From: Peptococcaceae bacterium
GTDB lineage: Bacteria > Bacillota > Peptococcia > Peptococcales > Peptococcaceae
Reading direction: 5' to 3'
Assembly: GCA_900759105.1 (NCBI GenBank)
Contig: CAAETY010000142.1
Location: forward strand, 1-23,769
DNA: 23,769 bases
Part shown: in pieces, positions 6,801-13,332 of the stretch
Layout: every line of letters starts with the position of its first letter
Numbering within the stretch: position 1 is the stretch's first letter
Made by a program: the position numbers and the translations under genes
Notes under the pieces: generated by a model
What the model was told of the DNA's origin: nothing
Database searches by the model: none
Seen by the model: the letters and a program-made list of their open reading frames with translations, nothing else

Positions 6801-8095
6801 CGCTACGTCCGCCTGTGAAAGAGGGATATACCTTCCTCGACTGGTATGATAAGGATACAGGGAAAATCATTGATTTCAACACCGAGACATTTACTGGTGC
6901 AAAGACCGTTTATGCCCGCTGGGCAAAAAATGCCACAGTTACGTTTAAAATTGTAAACGGTTATTGGTCCGACAAAACAGCCGAGGACAGAAATGTTACC
7001 GTTGTGCTGTATCCCCAGGCAGACGGCTCCGTCGGCGGCACACTGCCCGCAAGCTCTGTGCCCTCCATTATGATCCCGGCGGCAGGCTATGAAAACGCAG
7101 CCGGCAGTTGGGATGTTGCGCCGAATATCGAACCGAACGGTATTGTGGATTCTGTGACCTATACATATACCTTTGGCCAGACGCACGGCGGCGGCAGTAC
7201 GTCGACGAAACTGACGCTGCACTATGAGAGCAACGGCGGAACAACCTACAAAGATGAAACCTATGCCGCCGGCACCGTTGTAACCTTGGACAAGGTACCA
7301 TCCCGAGAAGGCTACAGCTTTACCGGATGGTATGCCGACAAGGAACTGACTCAAAAAATTACATCCATCAAAATGACCGGCGGCAAAACCGTGTATGCAG
7401 GCTGGAAAGCAACCGGCGTACCGGGCATGCTGAACGGCGATGACCATGACGCCTACGTATACGGGTATGTCGATGGAACCGTTCGCCCAAAAGCAAACAT
7501 CAGCCGTTCCGAAGTAGGCGCCATCTTCTTTAGACTGCTCAAAGAAGACATTCGCAACGACAACCTGACCACAGAAAACAGCTTCAACGATGTCGTAGAC
7601 GGCATGTGGTGCAACGAAGCAATATCCACCATGGCAAAATTGGGCATCATCAAAGGTCGCAATACAGAAACCTTTGACCCAAATGCATCCATCACCCGTG
7701 CTGAATTTGCAGCCATATGCGCACGCTTTGACACCGGCGATGTTACCATCACCAATAACTTCACAGACATAGCCGGAAACTGGGCAGAAAAAGAAATCAG
7801 AAAAGCAGCAACCCTTGGTTGGATAGCCGGCTATTCAGACGGAAGCTTCCGACCAAACAACAACATCACTCGAGCAGAAGCCATGACAATGATTAATCGT
7901 GTACTGTGCCGCATGCCATTAACACCGGATGACTTACTTGACGGCATGATCGTATGGCCGGACAACAAGCCAAAAGACTGGCACTATCTTGCCGTACAAG
8001 AAGCAACCAACAGTCATGAATTTGAACGCAAAGGCGAAGTAAACGAAAAGTGGACAAAACTGACCAACGGCTCTGACTGGAGACAGTCTCAGTAA
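3854..8095 (+). CDS. Giant SLH-anchored surface protein with degenerate VWA domain and InlB-type repeats
   Basis: This is a 1413-residue exported protein. The signal peptide spans residues 1 to about 28 (basic start, hydrophobic core, VSAAAE). A von Willebrand A-like domain spans about 78-370, but its metal site is eroded: ExSTF (86-90) replaces DxSxS, and FIAASSLP (269-276) replaces the usual TDG strand. From about 520 to 1190 come roughly six Listeria-Bacteroides (InlB) type repeats, recognisable by 'F-GWY...LYG-W' phrases, interspersed with two copies of a separate beta module opening VTFxxVNG. Three SLH domains follow (about 1195-1355) with a conserved C-terminal tail. SLH domains bind pyruvylated cell-wall polymer, so the protein should sit on the cell surface, perhaps in adhesion. 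It has its own promoter and terminator, and mobile-element debris lies on both sides. Confidence 0.88.
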   Translation: MYSIRKRALSIVLLVAMILTLMPVSAAAEDGETAQAAPHILSTIRHEVDGDGAETGQITAQIEAYLTDSANKTRTVKPCDIIFLVEQSTFMNTQSNTALYGQERADILDTMEKMLDAIPAPTTGGEHRVAISGYGRINNPGNSDTYVENQYPGKKLDSSANQSLNTGYYTCENNAPVFHSANGWTEWSQMEGHDEKTLPQMPDGYLANVAYNDVFMSVSDAKDVIDADKMVSWHAQASRMDAGLQLTEKLAQIAADKKASGEDRNLIVFIAASSLPYQNQGGGYQTLRPEAAIEAAKKLKESYGATIFGFGDFNKLNLNNGLTEEEQRNNFNATMASICGSAGTTDGASYFKGLSQAHDIDEALSELLIQFDANVNPNAEKLPINVTSFQEAGSEHISHTWAQIKAQHHILSSSSINEIASVDYYRFTGYGADNTPQFDMSAPVRHANLSISKIGNGDSIQTTLNLVPIPPAKEGGRAYGEKAVITITDPVCVDYKWIGDWKPPFDPPSHEHAARNTTISPANPTQQGVSTENVKLKFDGWYRLWNDSVDKDEDGKKIWNYNGQKYVSYQNIIYDAFGSDLQLYGRWVPSIDVNFHWIGSVIPKDLDEPSSVSLSLDDAGGCFYQADPPTLDGYEFDGWYKDPACTERYSSNGEKLSANTDLYGCWAKLGTKEVTFTVVNGSWNTESTWYKQQATSTDDENSVTVQVPLRNGKGTLATDLIPYVDHDDMKPSAGYKAPGTWGKLAPDINADAITEDGTYRYTYTFPEADTYTITYRWMPGTEVPEDVSLPAQQSDKETSSGAKPTFSIQQPTKSSDDKWHFDGWYTTSETDQPFSSTTYSFDNATEKNLTLYGKWSHDPCTVTFYADYAQPALGHFNDGSYSVSYSVPYGSKLAEKVPAPAPNSTAKYYFEGWMDNYENSNSDIFYTSSAIQTMTVKCDWNFVAQWWPVVTFDANGGTWELSEGQPDIRYVPVPANTNNHIDALRPPVKEGYTFLDWYDKDTGKIIDFNTETFTGAKTVYARWAKNATVTFKIVNGYWSDKTAEDRNVTVVLYPQADGSVGGTLPASSVPSIMIPAAGYENAAGSWDVAPNIEPNGIVDSVTYTYTFGQTHGGGSTSTKLTLHYESNGGTTYKDETYAAGTVVTLDKVPSREGYSFTGWYADKELTQKITSIKMTGGKTVYAGWKATGVPGMLNGDDHDAYVYGYVDGTVRPKANISRSEVGAIFFRLLKEDIRNDNLTTENSFNDVVDGMWCNEAISTMAKLGIIKGRNTETFDPNASITRAEFAAICARFDTGDVTITNNFTDIAGNWAEKEIRKAATLGWIAGYSDGSFRPNNNITRAEAMTMINRVLCRMPLTPDDLLDGMIVWPDNKPKDWHYLAVQEATNSHEFERKGEVNEKWTKLTNGSDWRQSQ

Positions 8096-8155
8096 AATCT
8101 ATTCATAGCAATCACCTATTCCTGCTTTTAAGGGGCTGTTGTACAAACCCCAACA

Positions 8156-8203
8156 AAAAGACCAGAGTTATTTAGCCCAAAGGCTTTACAACTCTGGTCT
8201 TTT
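8156..8203. terminator. Terminator after the large SLH gene (bidirectional)
   Basis: AAAAGACCAGAGTT (8156-8169) pairs with AACTCTGGTCTTTT (8190-8203), a perfect 14-bp stem. The loop itself can form a small AGCC/GGCT hairpin. It lies about 60 bases after the stop codon at 8095. The flanking A and T tracts would let it work on either strand. Confidence 0.8.
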
Positions 8204-8363
8204 GCTTTAACGTTAACAGTGCAAAATGAAACGGATAAAGCAATAACAGCATATCGAAATTGAGGAGAAAAGTTAACAATTTATAATTTCGAATGCAGAC
8301 AGAAATTCAAATCGACAAACATCATGCGCTCTGTCAGGCAAGCGACTAGCTTGAGGAACTGGA

Positions 8364-8555
8364 CTATACAATGAAACTTGAAATAGCCCAAAAATATTCC
8401 ACTTGAATATAGCGTACATCCTGCATGGCTTTGGTCGCTTCGCGCTCCGTTTTGAAGCCACCCTTTTCAACTTGCTTCCGCTTGCCATCGACAAAACCTA
8501 AATCAATGCGGTAAGACCACGCATTGTTGTATATTTTTCGCACGCTTCCTTTCAT
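8364..8555 (-). pseudogene. Truncated tyrosine integrase, N-terminal arm-binding domain only
   Basis: The minus-strand frame starts at an ATG (8555) preceded by AAAGGAG. It reads MKGSVRKIYNNAWSYRID followed by a VDGKRKQVEKGGFKT motif, then EREATKAM. This is the typical N-terminal arm-type DNA-binding domain of Tn916/phage-like tyrosine integrases ('KGS-RK...W-Y-IDLG...GKRKQ--KGGF-TKKEA'). After about 45 residues the similarity ends, and a stop follows at residue 64. The core-binding and catalytic domains (R...HxxR...Y) are absent. It is a remnant of an integrated element, and the retained Shine-Dalgarno and start suggest a 3' deletion. Confidence 0.7.
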
Positions 8556-8623
8556 GCTGTTTTCTCTCCTTTGTATTGTTTCCTAAGCAGAGTATAACAG
8601 CCTAAAAGAATGACGGCAAAAAA

Positions 8624-8746
8624 ACAGCCCACAGATTTTAGTCGGGTGAAGTGCCCGCAAACCCGCATGGCGTCTAGGGTTTTCGGCATTTTTGTGGGCT
8701 GTGGGCAGAAAATCTCTCGGTATCGAGTGGACAGCCCACGGATTTT
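8624..8746. repeat. Direct and inverted short repeats beside the integrase remnant
   Basis: ACAGCCCACAGATTTT (8624-8639) recurs as ACAGCCCACGGATTTT (8731-8746), 15 of 16 bases identical. The inverted form of the core, GTGGGCTGT, lies between them at 8694-8702. This block fills most of the 341-base gap 8556-8896, where no gene is supported. Short repeats next to an integrase start are often integrase arm sites or the ends of an element. Which applies here is not known. Confidence 0.5.
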
Positions 8747-8767
8747 GCCGGGCCAGCATATAGACGC

Positions 8768-8801
8768 AAAAATGCGGCTCACACTTACCTGTGAACCGCA
8801 T
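8768..8801 (-). terminator. Hairpin terminator, probably for the rubrerythrin gene
   Basis: ATGCGGCTCACA (8772-8783) pairs with TGTGAACCGCAT (8790-8801), 12 bp with one position that is a G-U pair on the minus strand. On that strand it is followed by TTTTTG. It lies about 95 bases beyond the rubrerythrin stop codon and may end that transcript, or it may belong to the mobile-element remnant. Confidence 0.55.
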
Positions 8802-8896
8802 TTCTGTTACTGCGTATCTTTTGTGCTGAAAACCGCTGGAATCACTGGCTTTTTGCCATTACCGAGGCTAGCTCCAGCACGGATATACAGACTTTC

Positions 8897-9442
8897 TTAC
8901 TTGTTGAAGTAACGCTTCAGCAAGCCCTCGAAAGCCTTGCCGTGGCGTGCTTCGTCGCGCGCCATTTCATGAACGGTGTCGTGAACAGCATCGAGGTTCA
9001 ATGCTTTTGCACGCTTAGCGAGGTCAGTCTTGCCGGCGGTTGCGCCGTTTTCAGCTTCTACACGCATTTCGAGGTTCTTTTTGGTGGAATCGGTTACCAC
9101 ATCGCCGAGTAATTCAGCAAACTTTGCAGCGTGTTCTGCTTCTTCCCAAGCGGCCTTTTCCCAGTAAAGGCCGATTTCAGGATAGCCTTCGCGGTGTGCT
9201 ACGCGCGCCATTGCGAGGTACATCCCAACTTCGGTGCATTCGCCTGCGAAGTTTGCTTCGAGGTCAGCACGGATATCTGCAGGCACATCGCTTGCAATCC
9301 CTACAACGTGTTCAGCAGCCCAAGATAAATCGCCGGTTTGTTCTACAAACTTTTCTGCCGGTGCACCGCATTGTGGGCACTTTTCCGGTGCTGCATCGCC
9401 TTCATAAACATAACCACATACGCCACATACCCATTTAGCCAT
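8897..9442 (-). CDS. rbr: Reverse rubrerythrin (rubredoxin domain N-terminal)
   Basis: This is a 181-residue cytoplasmic peroxide-reducing protein. The N-terminal rubredoxin-like iron site has C6, C9 (CGVCG) and C22, C25 (CPQCG). A ferritin-like four-helix diiron domain follows, with EANFAGE (62-68), EEAEH (100-104) and EMARDEARHG (159-168) supplying the Glu/His ligands. Rubredoxin before the diiron domain is the 'reverse' order known from clostridia, where these proteins reduce hydrogen peroxide and oxygen with electrons from NADH-dependent rubredoxin reductases. The start at 9442 is chosen because AGGAG precedes it. The extra 30 residues open upstream are untypical and lie over promoter sequence. 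Two promoters and a PerR-like site precede it, fitting peroxide induction. Confidence 0.93.
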   Translation of the reverse strand: MAKWVCGVCGYVYEGDAAPEKCPQCGAPAEKFVEQTGDLSWAAEHVVGIASDVPADIRADLEANFAGECTEVGMYLAMARVAHREGYPEIGLYWEKAAWEEAEHAAKFAELLGDVVTDSTKKNLEMRVEAENGATAGKTDLAKRAKALNLDAVHDTVHEMARDEARHGKAFEGLLKRYFNK

Positions 9443-9494
9443 AATAATCAATCTCCTATTCTTTGTTAAAATCTCTGTGTAAAATCCAATGTTG

Positions 9495-9532
9495 TTAGTT
9501 TTATTATAATCGTTTTGTTTTTGGTAACTCAA
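9495..9532 (-). promoter_or_regulatory. Rubrerythrin proximal promoter overlapped by PerR-like box
   Basis: On the minus strand, TTGAGT (9527-9532), an 18-base spacer and TATAAT (9503-9508) form a promoter. The 15 bases 9495-9509, TTAGTTTTATTATAA, match the PerR consensus TTATAATNATTATAA at 11 of 14 fixed positions and cover the -10 box. Repression by a PerR-type regulator is inferred. No perR gene is in the window. Confidence 0.5.
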
Positions 9533-9557
9533 GGCTTATCGCCTCTTTACAATGTTA

Positions 9558-9586
9558 AGTATATAATACATAACCTTACATGTCAA
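9558..9586 (-). promoter_or_regulatory. Rubrerythrin distal promoter
   Basis: TTGACA (9581-9586), a 17-base spacer and TATACT (9558-9563) on the minus strand form a near-consensus sigma-A promoter. It would give a leader of roughly 110 bases before the ATG at 9442, with the proximal promoter and PerR-like site inside that leader. Confidence 0.7.
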
Positions 9587-9627
9587 GTTAATTTTAATTA
9601 AATGAGATATATTTTTACATTCCGTTT

Positions 9628-10332
9628 TTAGCGGTCCTCACTTTCCCACACTTCCAACAGCGCCGGCACATCTTTGAGTGATACGATTTCTGCATCGGGG
9701 TGCCATTCGGTGTTGTTTTCGTGGCCCCATGGGTTAAACCAAATGGTACGCATGCCCATTTGAATGCCGCCACGCACGTCAGCATTAATGCCATCACCAA
9801 TCATGACAGAGCGTGCAGCATCGACACCGCCCAAAGTGGCAAAGCAGGCTTCAAAGAAATCGGCGCTTGGTTTGACACAGCCCAGATCGCTGGACACAAA
9901 GATGGCATCAAAGTAATCCTCCAGCCCGCATTTATGAATGCGGTTATGCTGCACCTCGCCCACACCGTTGGTAACCAGACACAGGCGGTATTGGCTGTGC
10001 AGCTCTTGCAGGAGTGCTTCGGCACCCGGCACCAAAAAGCACGCATCCTCCATAAGATGGTCATAGGTATCCGAGAGCACCTTGGCATCAACGGCAGGAT
10101 TTATCTCGTTTACCAATAGTTCAAAACGGCGCACGCCCACCTCTTCAAGCTCAAGCTCGCCCTGTTCGAGCAATAGCCATTGCGCCACGTTGATATCCTG
10201 ATAACGGGCAATCACCTCAGGCGTTGGCGTAATGCCATTCATGCTCAGTGCCTTTCCCAAAATATGGTCTTCGATGGCATAAAAATCAAGCAGGGTATTG
10301 TCGAGGTCTATAAAAACGGTATCAATGGTCAT
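9628..10332 (-). CDS. HAD hydrolase, YjjG/YfnB-type nucleotidase
   Basis: This is a 234-residue HAD-superfamily phosphatase. The motifs are in order: DLDNT with nucleophile D9 and acid D11, LVTNG with T121, K154 in VKPS, and IGDGINAD with D180 and D185. The helical cap between residues about 17 and 95, and the whole-length pattern, fit the YjjG/YfnB group. E. coli YjjG dephosphorylates nucleoside monophosphates, including non-canonical pyrimidines, as a house-cleaning enzyme. It lies 81 bases downstream of the AI-2E-type permease on the same strand, with AAAGGA before the ATG, so co-transcription is possible. Substrate is inferred from family only. Confidence 0.85.
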   Translation of the reverse strand: MTIDTVFIDLDNTLLDFYAIEDHILGKALSMNGITPTPEVIARYQDINVAQWLLLEQGELELEEVGVRRFELLVNEINPAVDAKVLSDTYDHLMEDACFLVPGAEALLQELHSQYRLCLVTNGVGEVQHNRIHKCGLEDYFDAIFVSSDLGCVKPSADFFEACFATLGGVDAARSVMIGDGINADVRGGIQMGMRTIWFNPWGHENNTEWHPDAEIVSLKDVPALLEVWESEDR

Positions 10333-10413
10333 TTCACATGAATCCTTTCTGCGTAGATATAAAGAAAGCGCAGCCCGACCTTCGTTGGTAAAAGTAAGAA
10401 CTGCGCAAATGAT

Positions 10414-11532
10414 TTAGTTGTTGATGGTATCGGGTGTTGTCGTTTCCGCTTCTTCCGGTGGGAATAGGTGAATGATGTTGTTGCGGTCCATGTTCACCAG
10501 CACGGAGAGGGCGATTGGGAACCCAAACAGCCCAATCACGCCAAAGAATTTTAAGCCCACAAACATGCACACCAAAGTCACCAGCGGATGAAGGCCGATT
10601 TGCTTGCCAACAATACGTGGTTCAATGATGTTACGCACCACGATGATGATGATATAGAGGGTAAACACGCCCAGTGCAAAGGCTTTGTCGCCCAACACGG
10701 CGGATATAAGTGCCCATGGAATCAGCACGCCCCCGGTGCCCAGGATTGGCAGAATGTCAAAGATTGCCACCAGCAAGCCCAAAAGCATGGCATTTTGCAC
10801 CCGTAGGAGAGAAAAGCCAATAGCAAGCTCAAAAAAGGTGATAAAGAAAATCAGCGAATAGGATTTTACATATTTACCAATGGTGTTTTTGACATAACCG
10901 ATGGCGGTTTCCACGGTTGGACGTTTTTCCTGCGGAATAAAGCGTACAGCCTGTTTTCTGAGGTAATCATAATCTGCCACGATAAAGAAGGTGGATACAA
11001 TGGTAATCAAGACCTTCAAAAGCAGCCCCGGAATCATCGTCAAGGTATTGGTGAGAAGCCCCACGCCCTTCATGGAATACTCTGTAATATATAGACGCAT
11101 ATTTTGCAATAAATCCATAAAAATCGCATCGATTTCTTTGGTTAGGCTCGGGTCGATATTTTCCACAAATTCGTTGACTCGAGCATAAATCATCCACATA
11201 GCAGGGACGATATAGCTTTCATACAGCGCCGGAATATGGGCAATCATATCGCCGACCTTTTGAAAAAGCTGCACCCCAAAGTTAACCACCAGATAGGCGC
11301 AGATTATATAGAACACTGCACACAGTAGCAGCGCCGCCGCACGTTTGAATTTCGGTGCGTTTTTCGCCACCAGACGAATCAACGGCTGTAGCAATAGCGT
11401 CACCACAAGCGCCAGCAAAAACGGCATCAATACTGGCAATAAATATTTTGCACCGACAAAAAGCAGTGCGCCAATCAAGCCGTAAAAAATCAAATTAACA
11501 ATAAATCGTTCTTTTTTTTGAAAGCTGCTCAT
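10414..11532 (-). CDS. AI-2E family transporter (PerM/YdiK-like permease)
   Basis: This is a 372-residue polytopic membrane protein of the AI-2E transporter family. Two hydrophobic segments near the N-terminus (about 18-60) are followed by another (about 63-90), then an amphipathic stretch (about 95-190). A C-terminal bundle of four or five segments contains the typical GVLIPWAL and EPRIVGKQIGLHPL motifs. Members range from AI-2 exporters to Na+/H+ antiporters, so the cargo is unknown. The start at 11532 is chosen because AAAGGAG lies seven bases upstream. An upstream in-frame codon at 11574 has no such site. A 5' leader hairpin (GGTTGCC/GGCAACC) and a TATAGT -10 candidate precede it. A weak GCGCAG/CTGCGC hairpin follows at 10368-10406. 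Confidence 0.88.
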   Translation of the reverse strand: MSSFQKKERFIVNLIFYGLIGALLFVGAKYLLPVLMPFLLALVVTLLLQPLIRLVAKNAPKFKRAAALLLCAVFYIICAYLVVNFGVQLFQKVGDMIAHIPALYESYIVPAMWMIYARVNEFVENIDPSLTKEIDAIFMDLLQNMRLYITEYSMKGVGLLTNTLTMIPGLLLKVLITIVSTFFIVADYDYLRKQAVRFIPQEKRPTVETAIGYVKNTIGKYVKSYSLIFFITFFELAIGFSLLRVQNAMLLGLLVAIFDILPILGTGGVLIPWALISAVLGDKAFALGVFTLYIIIIVVRNIIEPRIVGKQIGLHPLVTLVCMFVGLKFFGVIGLFGFPIALSVLVNMDRNNIIHLFPPEEAETTTPDTINN

Positions 11533-11649
11533 CACATGCTCCTTTCCCTTTATTGGGAAGCCACGCTTCCGCATCCGTTGCCCCTAGCAGGCAACCGACG
11601 CTACTACTATAACATATTTCCTACTCATACGCCATTTTTTGGCGCGCAG

Positions 11650-11677
11650 AAAAAAAGAGACACCGCGCAGGTGTCTC
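11650..11677 (-). terminator. Terminator of the DegV-family gene
   Basis: GAGACACC (11657-11664) and GGTGTCTC (11670-11677) form a perfect 8-bp stem with a 5-base loop. On the minus strand seven Ts follow. It lies 9 bases after the DegV stop codon. Confidence 0.9.
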
Positions 11678-11685
11678 ATCATCGT

Positions 11686-12543
11686 CTAGGCGTTGCGATA
11701 GCCGGAAATACAGAAGGCATCGGAGCCACCATGGGTGGTAATCACGCCACCGGCATTAATCCAACGTACCTCCTTAAAGCCATGGCTATAGGCGTATTGA
11801 ATGGTTTCTTCCTTAAGTGCTTCAGAAAAGCCATGGGTGCAACCCAGCCACAGCAATTCGCGGTCCAGATTACGATCGTTGAAGTAGTCGTCCATGAGCT
11901 TGAGCACCGCTTTTCGCATCTTGCCGCGGTATTTTTTGCCGGCTTTGATGTAGCCGTCCTTGTCCAAGATAATTTCCGGATGAATGTTAAAGATATTGCC
12001 AATCAGTGCCGCACTGTTGGTTACGCGACCGCCGGCACGCATGTAGTCAATGTTGCTGATTAAGCAGCTCATTTCCACAGATGCACAAATGCGCACCGCT
12101 TGTGCTTCGATTTCCGCCAAGCTCCATTCCGGATGCGCTTCCAATTCTTCGGCCAAGCGAACAACCGCCGCACATTGTCCCACGGTAAGCAGCTTGGTAT
12201 TGATAAAGCTGATGTTTTTGCGCCCTTCGGCGGCAATTTCAGCACTGCGATACGCACAGGTGGTCACCGCAGAATATGCCAAATAGAGGATATGGCAGTC
12301 CGGATGCTCCTTGTCAATCTGTGCAAACACTTCGGCAAAATCCCCAGGATTGCATCCGCTGGTAAGCGGCACAGCACCGGTTCGTTCGTAATACATGCAC
12401 ACCTCTGCCGGTGGAAAATGCCCGTCCTTCTTTGTAATATCTCCAAATGTTACATGCATCGGTACAATATAAATATTGTGTTTTTCTGCCAATTCGCGTG
12501 GAATGTCAGAGCCTGATTCCGCCACAATCACATATTCCTGCAT
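11686..12543 (-). CDS. DegV family fatty-acid-binding protein
   Basis: This 285-residue protein is of the DegV fold. SGSD (10-13) and TSGCNP (61-66) correspond to the conserved loops that bind the fatty acid carboxylate. A serine in LAYSAV (S91) is the second usual contact, and MRAGGRV near 170-180 is typical of the family. In Staphylococcus related proteins (FakB) present fatty acids to the kinase FakA for phosphorylation. No fakA/DAK gene is visible here, so a FakB role is inference. The ATG at 12543 is preferred to the GTG three codons upstream, because AAAGGG overlaps that GTG and sits eight bases before the ATG. It is a single gene with its own extended -10 promoter and terminator. Confidence 0.88.
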   Translation of the reverse strand: MQEYVIVAESGSDIPRELAEKHNIYIVPMHVTFGDITKKDGHFPPAEVCMYYERTGAVPLTSGCNPGDFAEVFAQIDKEHPDCHILYLAYSAVTTCAYRSAEIAAEGRKNISFINTKLLTVGQCAAVVRLAEELEAHPEWSLAEIEAQAVRICASVEMSCLISNIDYMRAGGRVTNSAALIGNIFNIHPEIILDKDGYIKAGKKYRGKMRKAVLKLMDDYFNDRNLDRELLWLGCTHGFSEALKEETIQYAYSHGFKEVRWINAGGVITTHGGSDAFCISGYRNA

Positions 12544-12616
12544 CGTACGCACCCTTTCTTTTTACTAAAACCGTATTCTCCCCAAAATTGTATACACTGA
12601 ACATTTTCTTCATTTT

Positions 12617-12625
12617 AGTATAGCA
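12617..12625 (-). promoter_or_regulatory. Extended -10 promoter for the DegV gene
   Basis: On the minus strand TGCTATACT forms an extended -10 element about 75 bases upstream of the ATG at 12543. The -35 position is poor (TCAGCT), as is common for extended -10 promoters. Confidence 0.5.
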
Positions 12626-12752
12626 TCCTTGCCCATGCAAGCTGAATCCTTGCACCTCTTGCAAAAATATTGCGTTATCTTTCCCTCTTATTATACGTTG
12701 TTGTCGTATTGAACACAAACATAAACCTCTCGTGTTCACCATTCATTGTTCA

Positions 12753-12781
12753 TTGCATTTCAAGATTCAATCGGGTACAAT
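12753..12781 (+). promoter_or_regulatory. Promoter for the OhrR-like regulator
   Basis: TTGCAT (12753-12758), a 17-base spacer and TACAAT (12776-12781) lie 37 bases before the ATG at 12819. An upstream inverted repeat, TGAACAC and GTGTTCA separated by about 15 bases, is a candidate operator. The sequence TACAAT followed by TTTGTT after the -10 box weakly resembles an OhrR site. Confidence 0.55.
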
Positions 12782-12818
12782 CTATTTTGTTTCAAAATTA
12801 ATCCTCGGAGGAATCACC

Positions 12819-13256
12819 ATGACCGACCGTTACGACCATTTATCCCTTGAGCAGCTGCATAGCTTCGCGCTCTATGCCTGCTCCAAAGAAATCATCCGCG
12901 CATCCAAGCCGCTTCTTGCCGACATTGACCTTACCTATACCCAAGCTCTCGCCATGCTCGTTATCTGGGAGCACGGCCAAATCAGCAGCAAAGAGATGGG
13001 CAAGCTGCTCTATCTGGATTCCGGCACCCTCACACCGGTGCTCCGCGCCTTGGAGCAAAAGGGTTTGATTCGCCGCGACCGCGATCAGCGCGACGCCCGC
13101 AACCTCGTTATCACCATCACCCAAGCGGGCATTGACCTCAAGGAAAAAGCCGCGCCCCTCATTGATAAGCTAAACGGCCAGCTCGGTCTTTCCGCAGCAG
13201 AAGCCAACCAACTGGCACAGCTTTTGCGCACGGTTCTGCGCACACTCAACGCATAA
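12819..13256 (+). CDS. MarR-family regulator, OhrR-like but lacking the canonical sensing cysteine
   Basis: This is a 145-residue winged-helix regulator. The run LTYTQALAMLVIWEH, the recognition-helix region LYLDSGTLTPVLRALEQKGL and the wing RRDRDQRDARN follow Bacillus OhrR closely (compared from memory). In OhrR, Cys15 senses organic hydroperoxides. The residue aligned here is S15, and the only nearby cysteine is C21, in YAC. Sensing must therefore differ or be lost. The start at 12819 has GGAGG seven bases upstream; the longer open frame has none. No ohr peroxidase is adjacent. The neighbours are a divergent DegV gene and a convergent WYL regulator, so its target may lie elsewhere. Confidence 0.85.
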   Translation: MTDRYDHLSLEQLHSFALYACSKEIIRASKPLLADIDLTYTQALAMLVIWEHGQISSKEMGKLLYLDSGTLTPVLRALEQKGLIRRDRDQRDARNLVITITQAGIDLKEKAAPLIDKLNGQLGLSAAEANQLAQLLRTVLRTLNA

Positions 13257-13260
13257 TAAA

Positions 13261-13297
13261 ACAGCACCCGAAATGGCGCACCTCGGGTGCTGTTTTG
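13261..13297. terminator. Shared terminator between convergent OhrR-like and WYL genes
   Basis: ACAGCACCCGA (13261-13271) pairs perfectly with TCGGGTGCTGT (13283-13293). T tracts follow on both strands, so it can end both the plus-strand regulator (stop at 13256) and the minus-strand WYL gene (stop at 13333). Confidence 0.9.
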
Positions 13298-13332
13298 TTA
13301 TGTCGTTGTCATTGCTACGAAATCGTCCTTGT

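Noticed and set aside
8583..8912. Small open frames on both strands in the 8.6-8.9 kb gap
   Set aside because: They cross the repeats and the hairpin, lack ribosome binding sites, and show no family resemblance.
9443..9532. 30-residue N-terminal extension of rubrerythrin
   Set aside because: It overlaps the proximal promoter and PerR-like site. The family begins at the rubredoxin domain, and AGGAG precedes the ATG at 9442.
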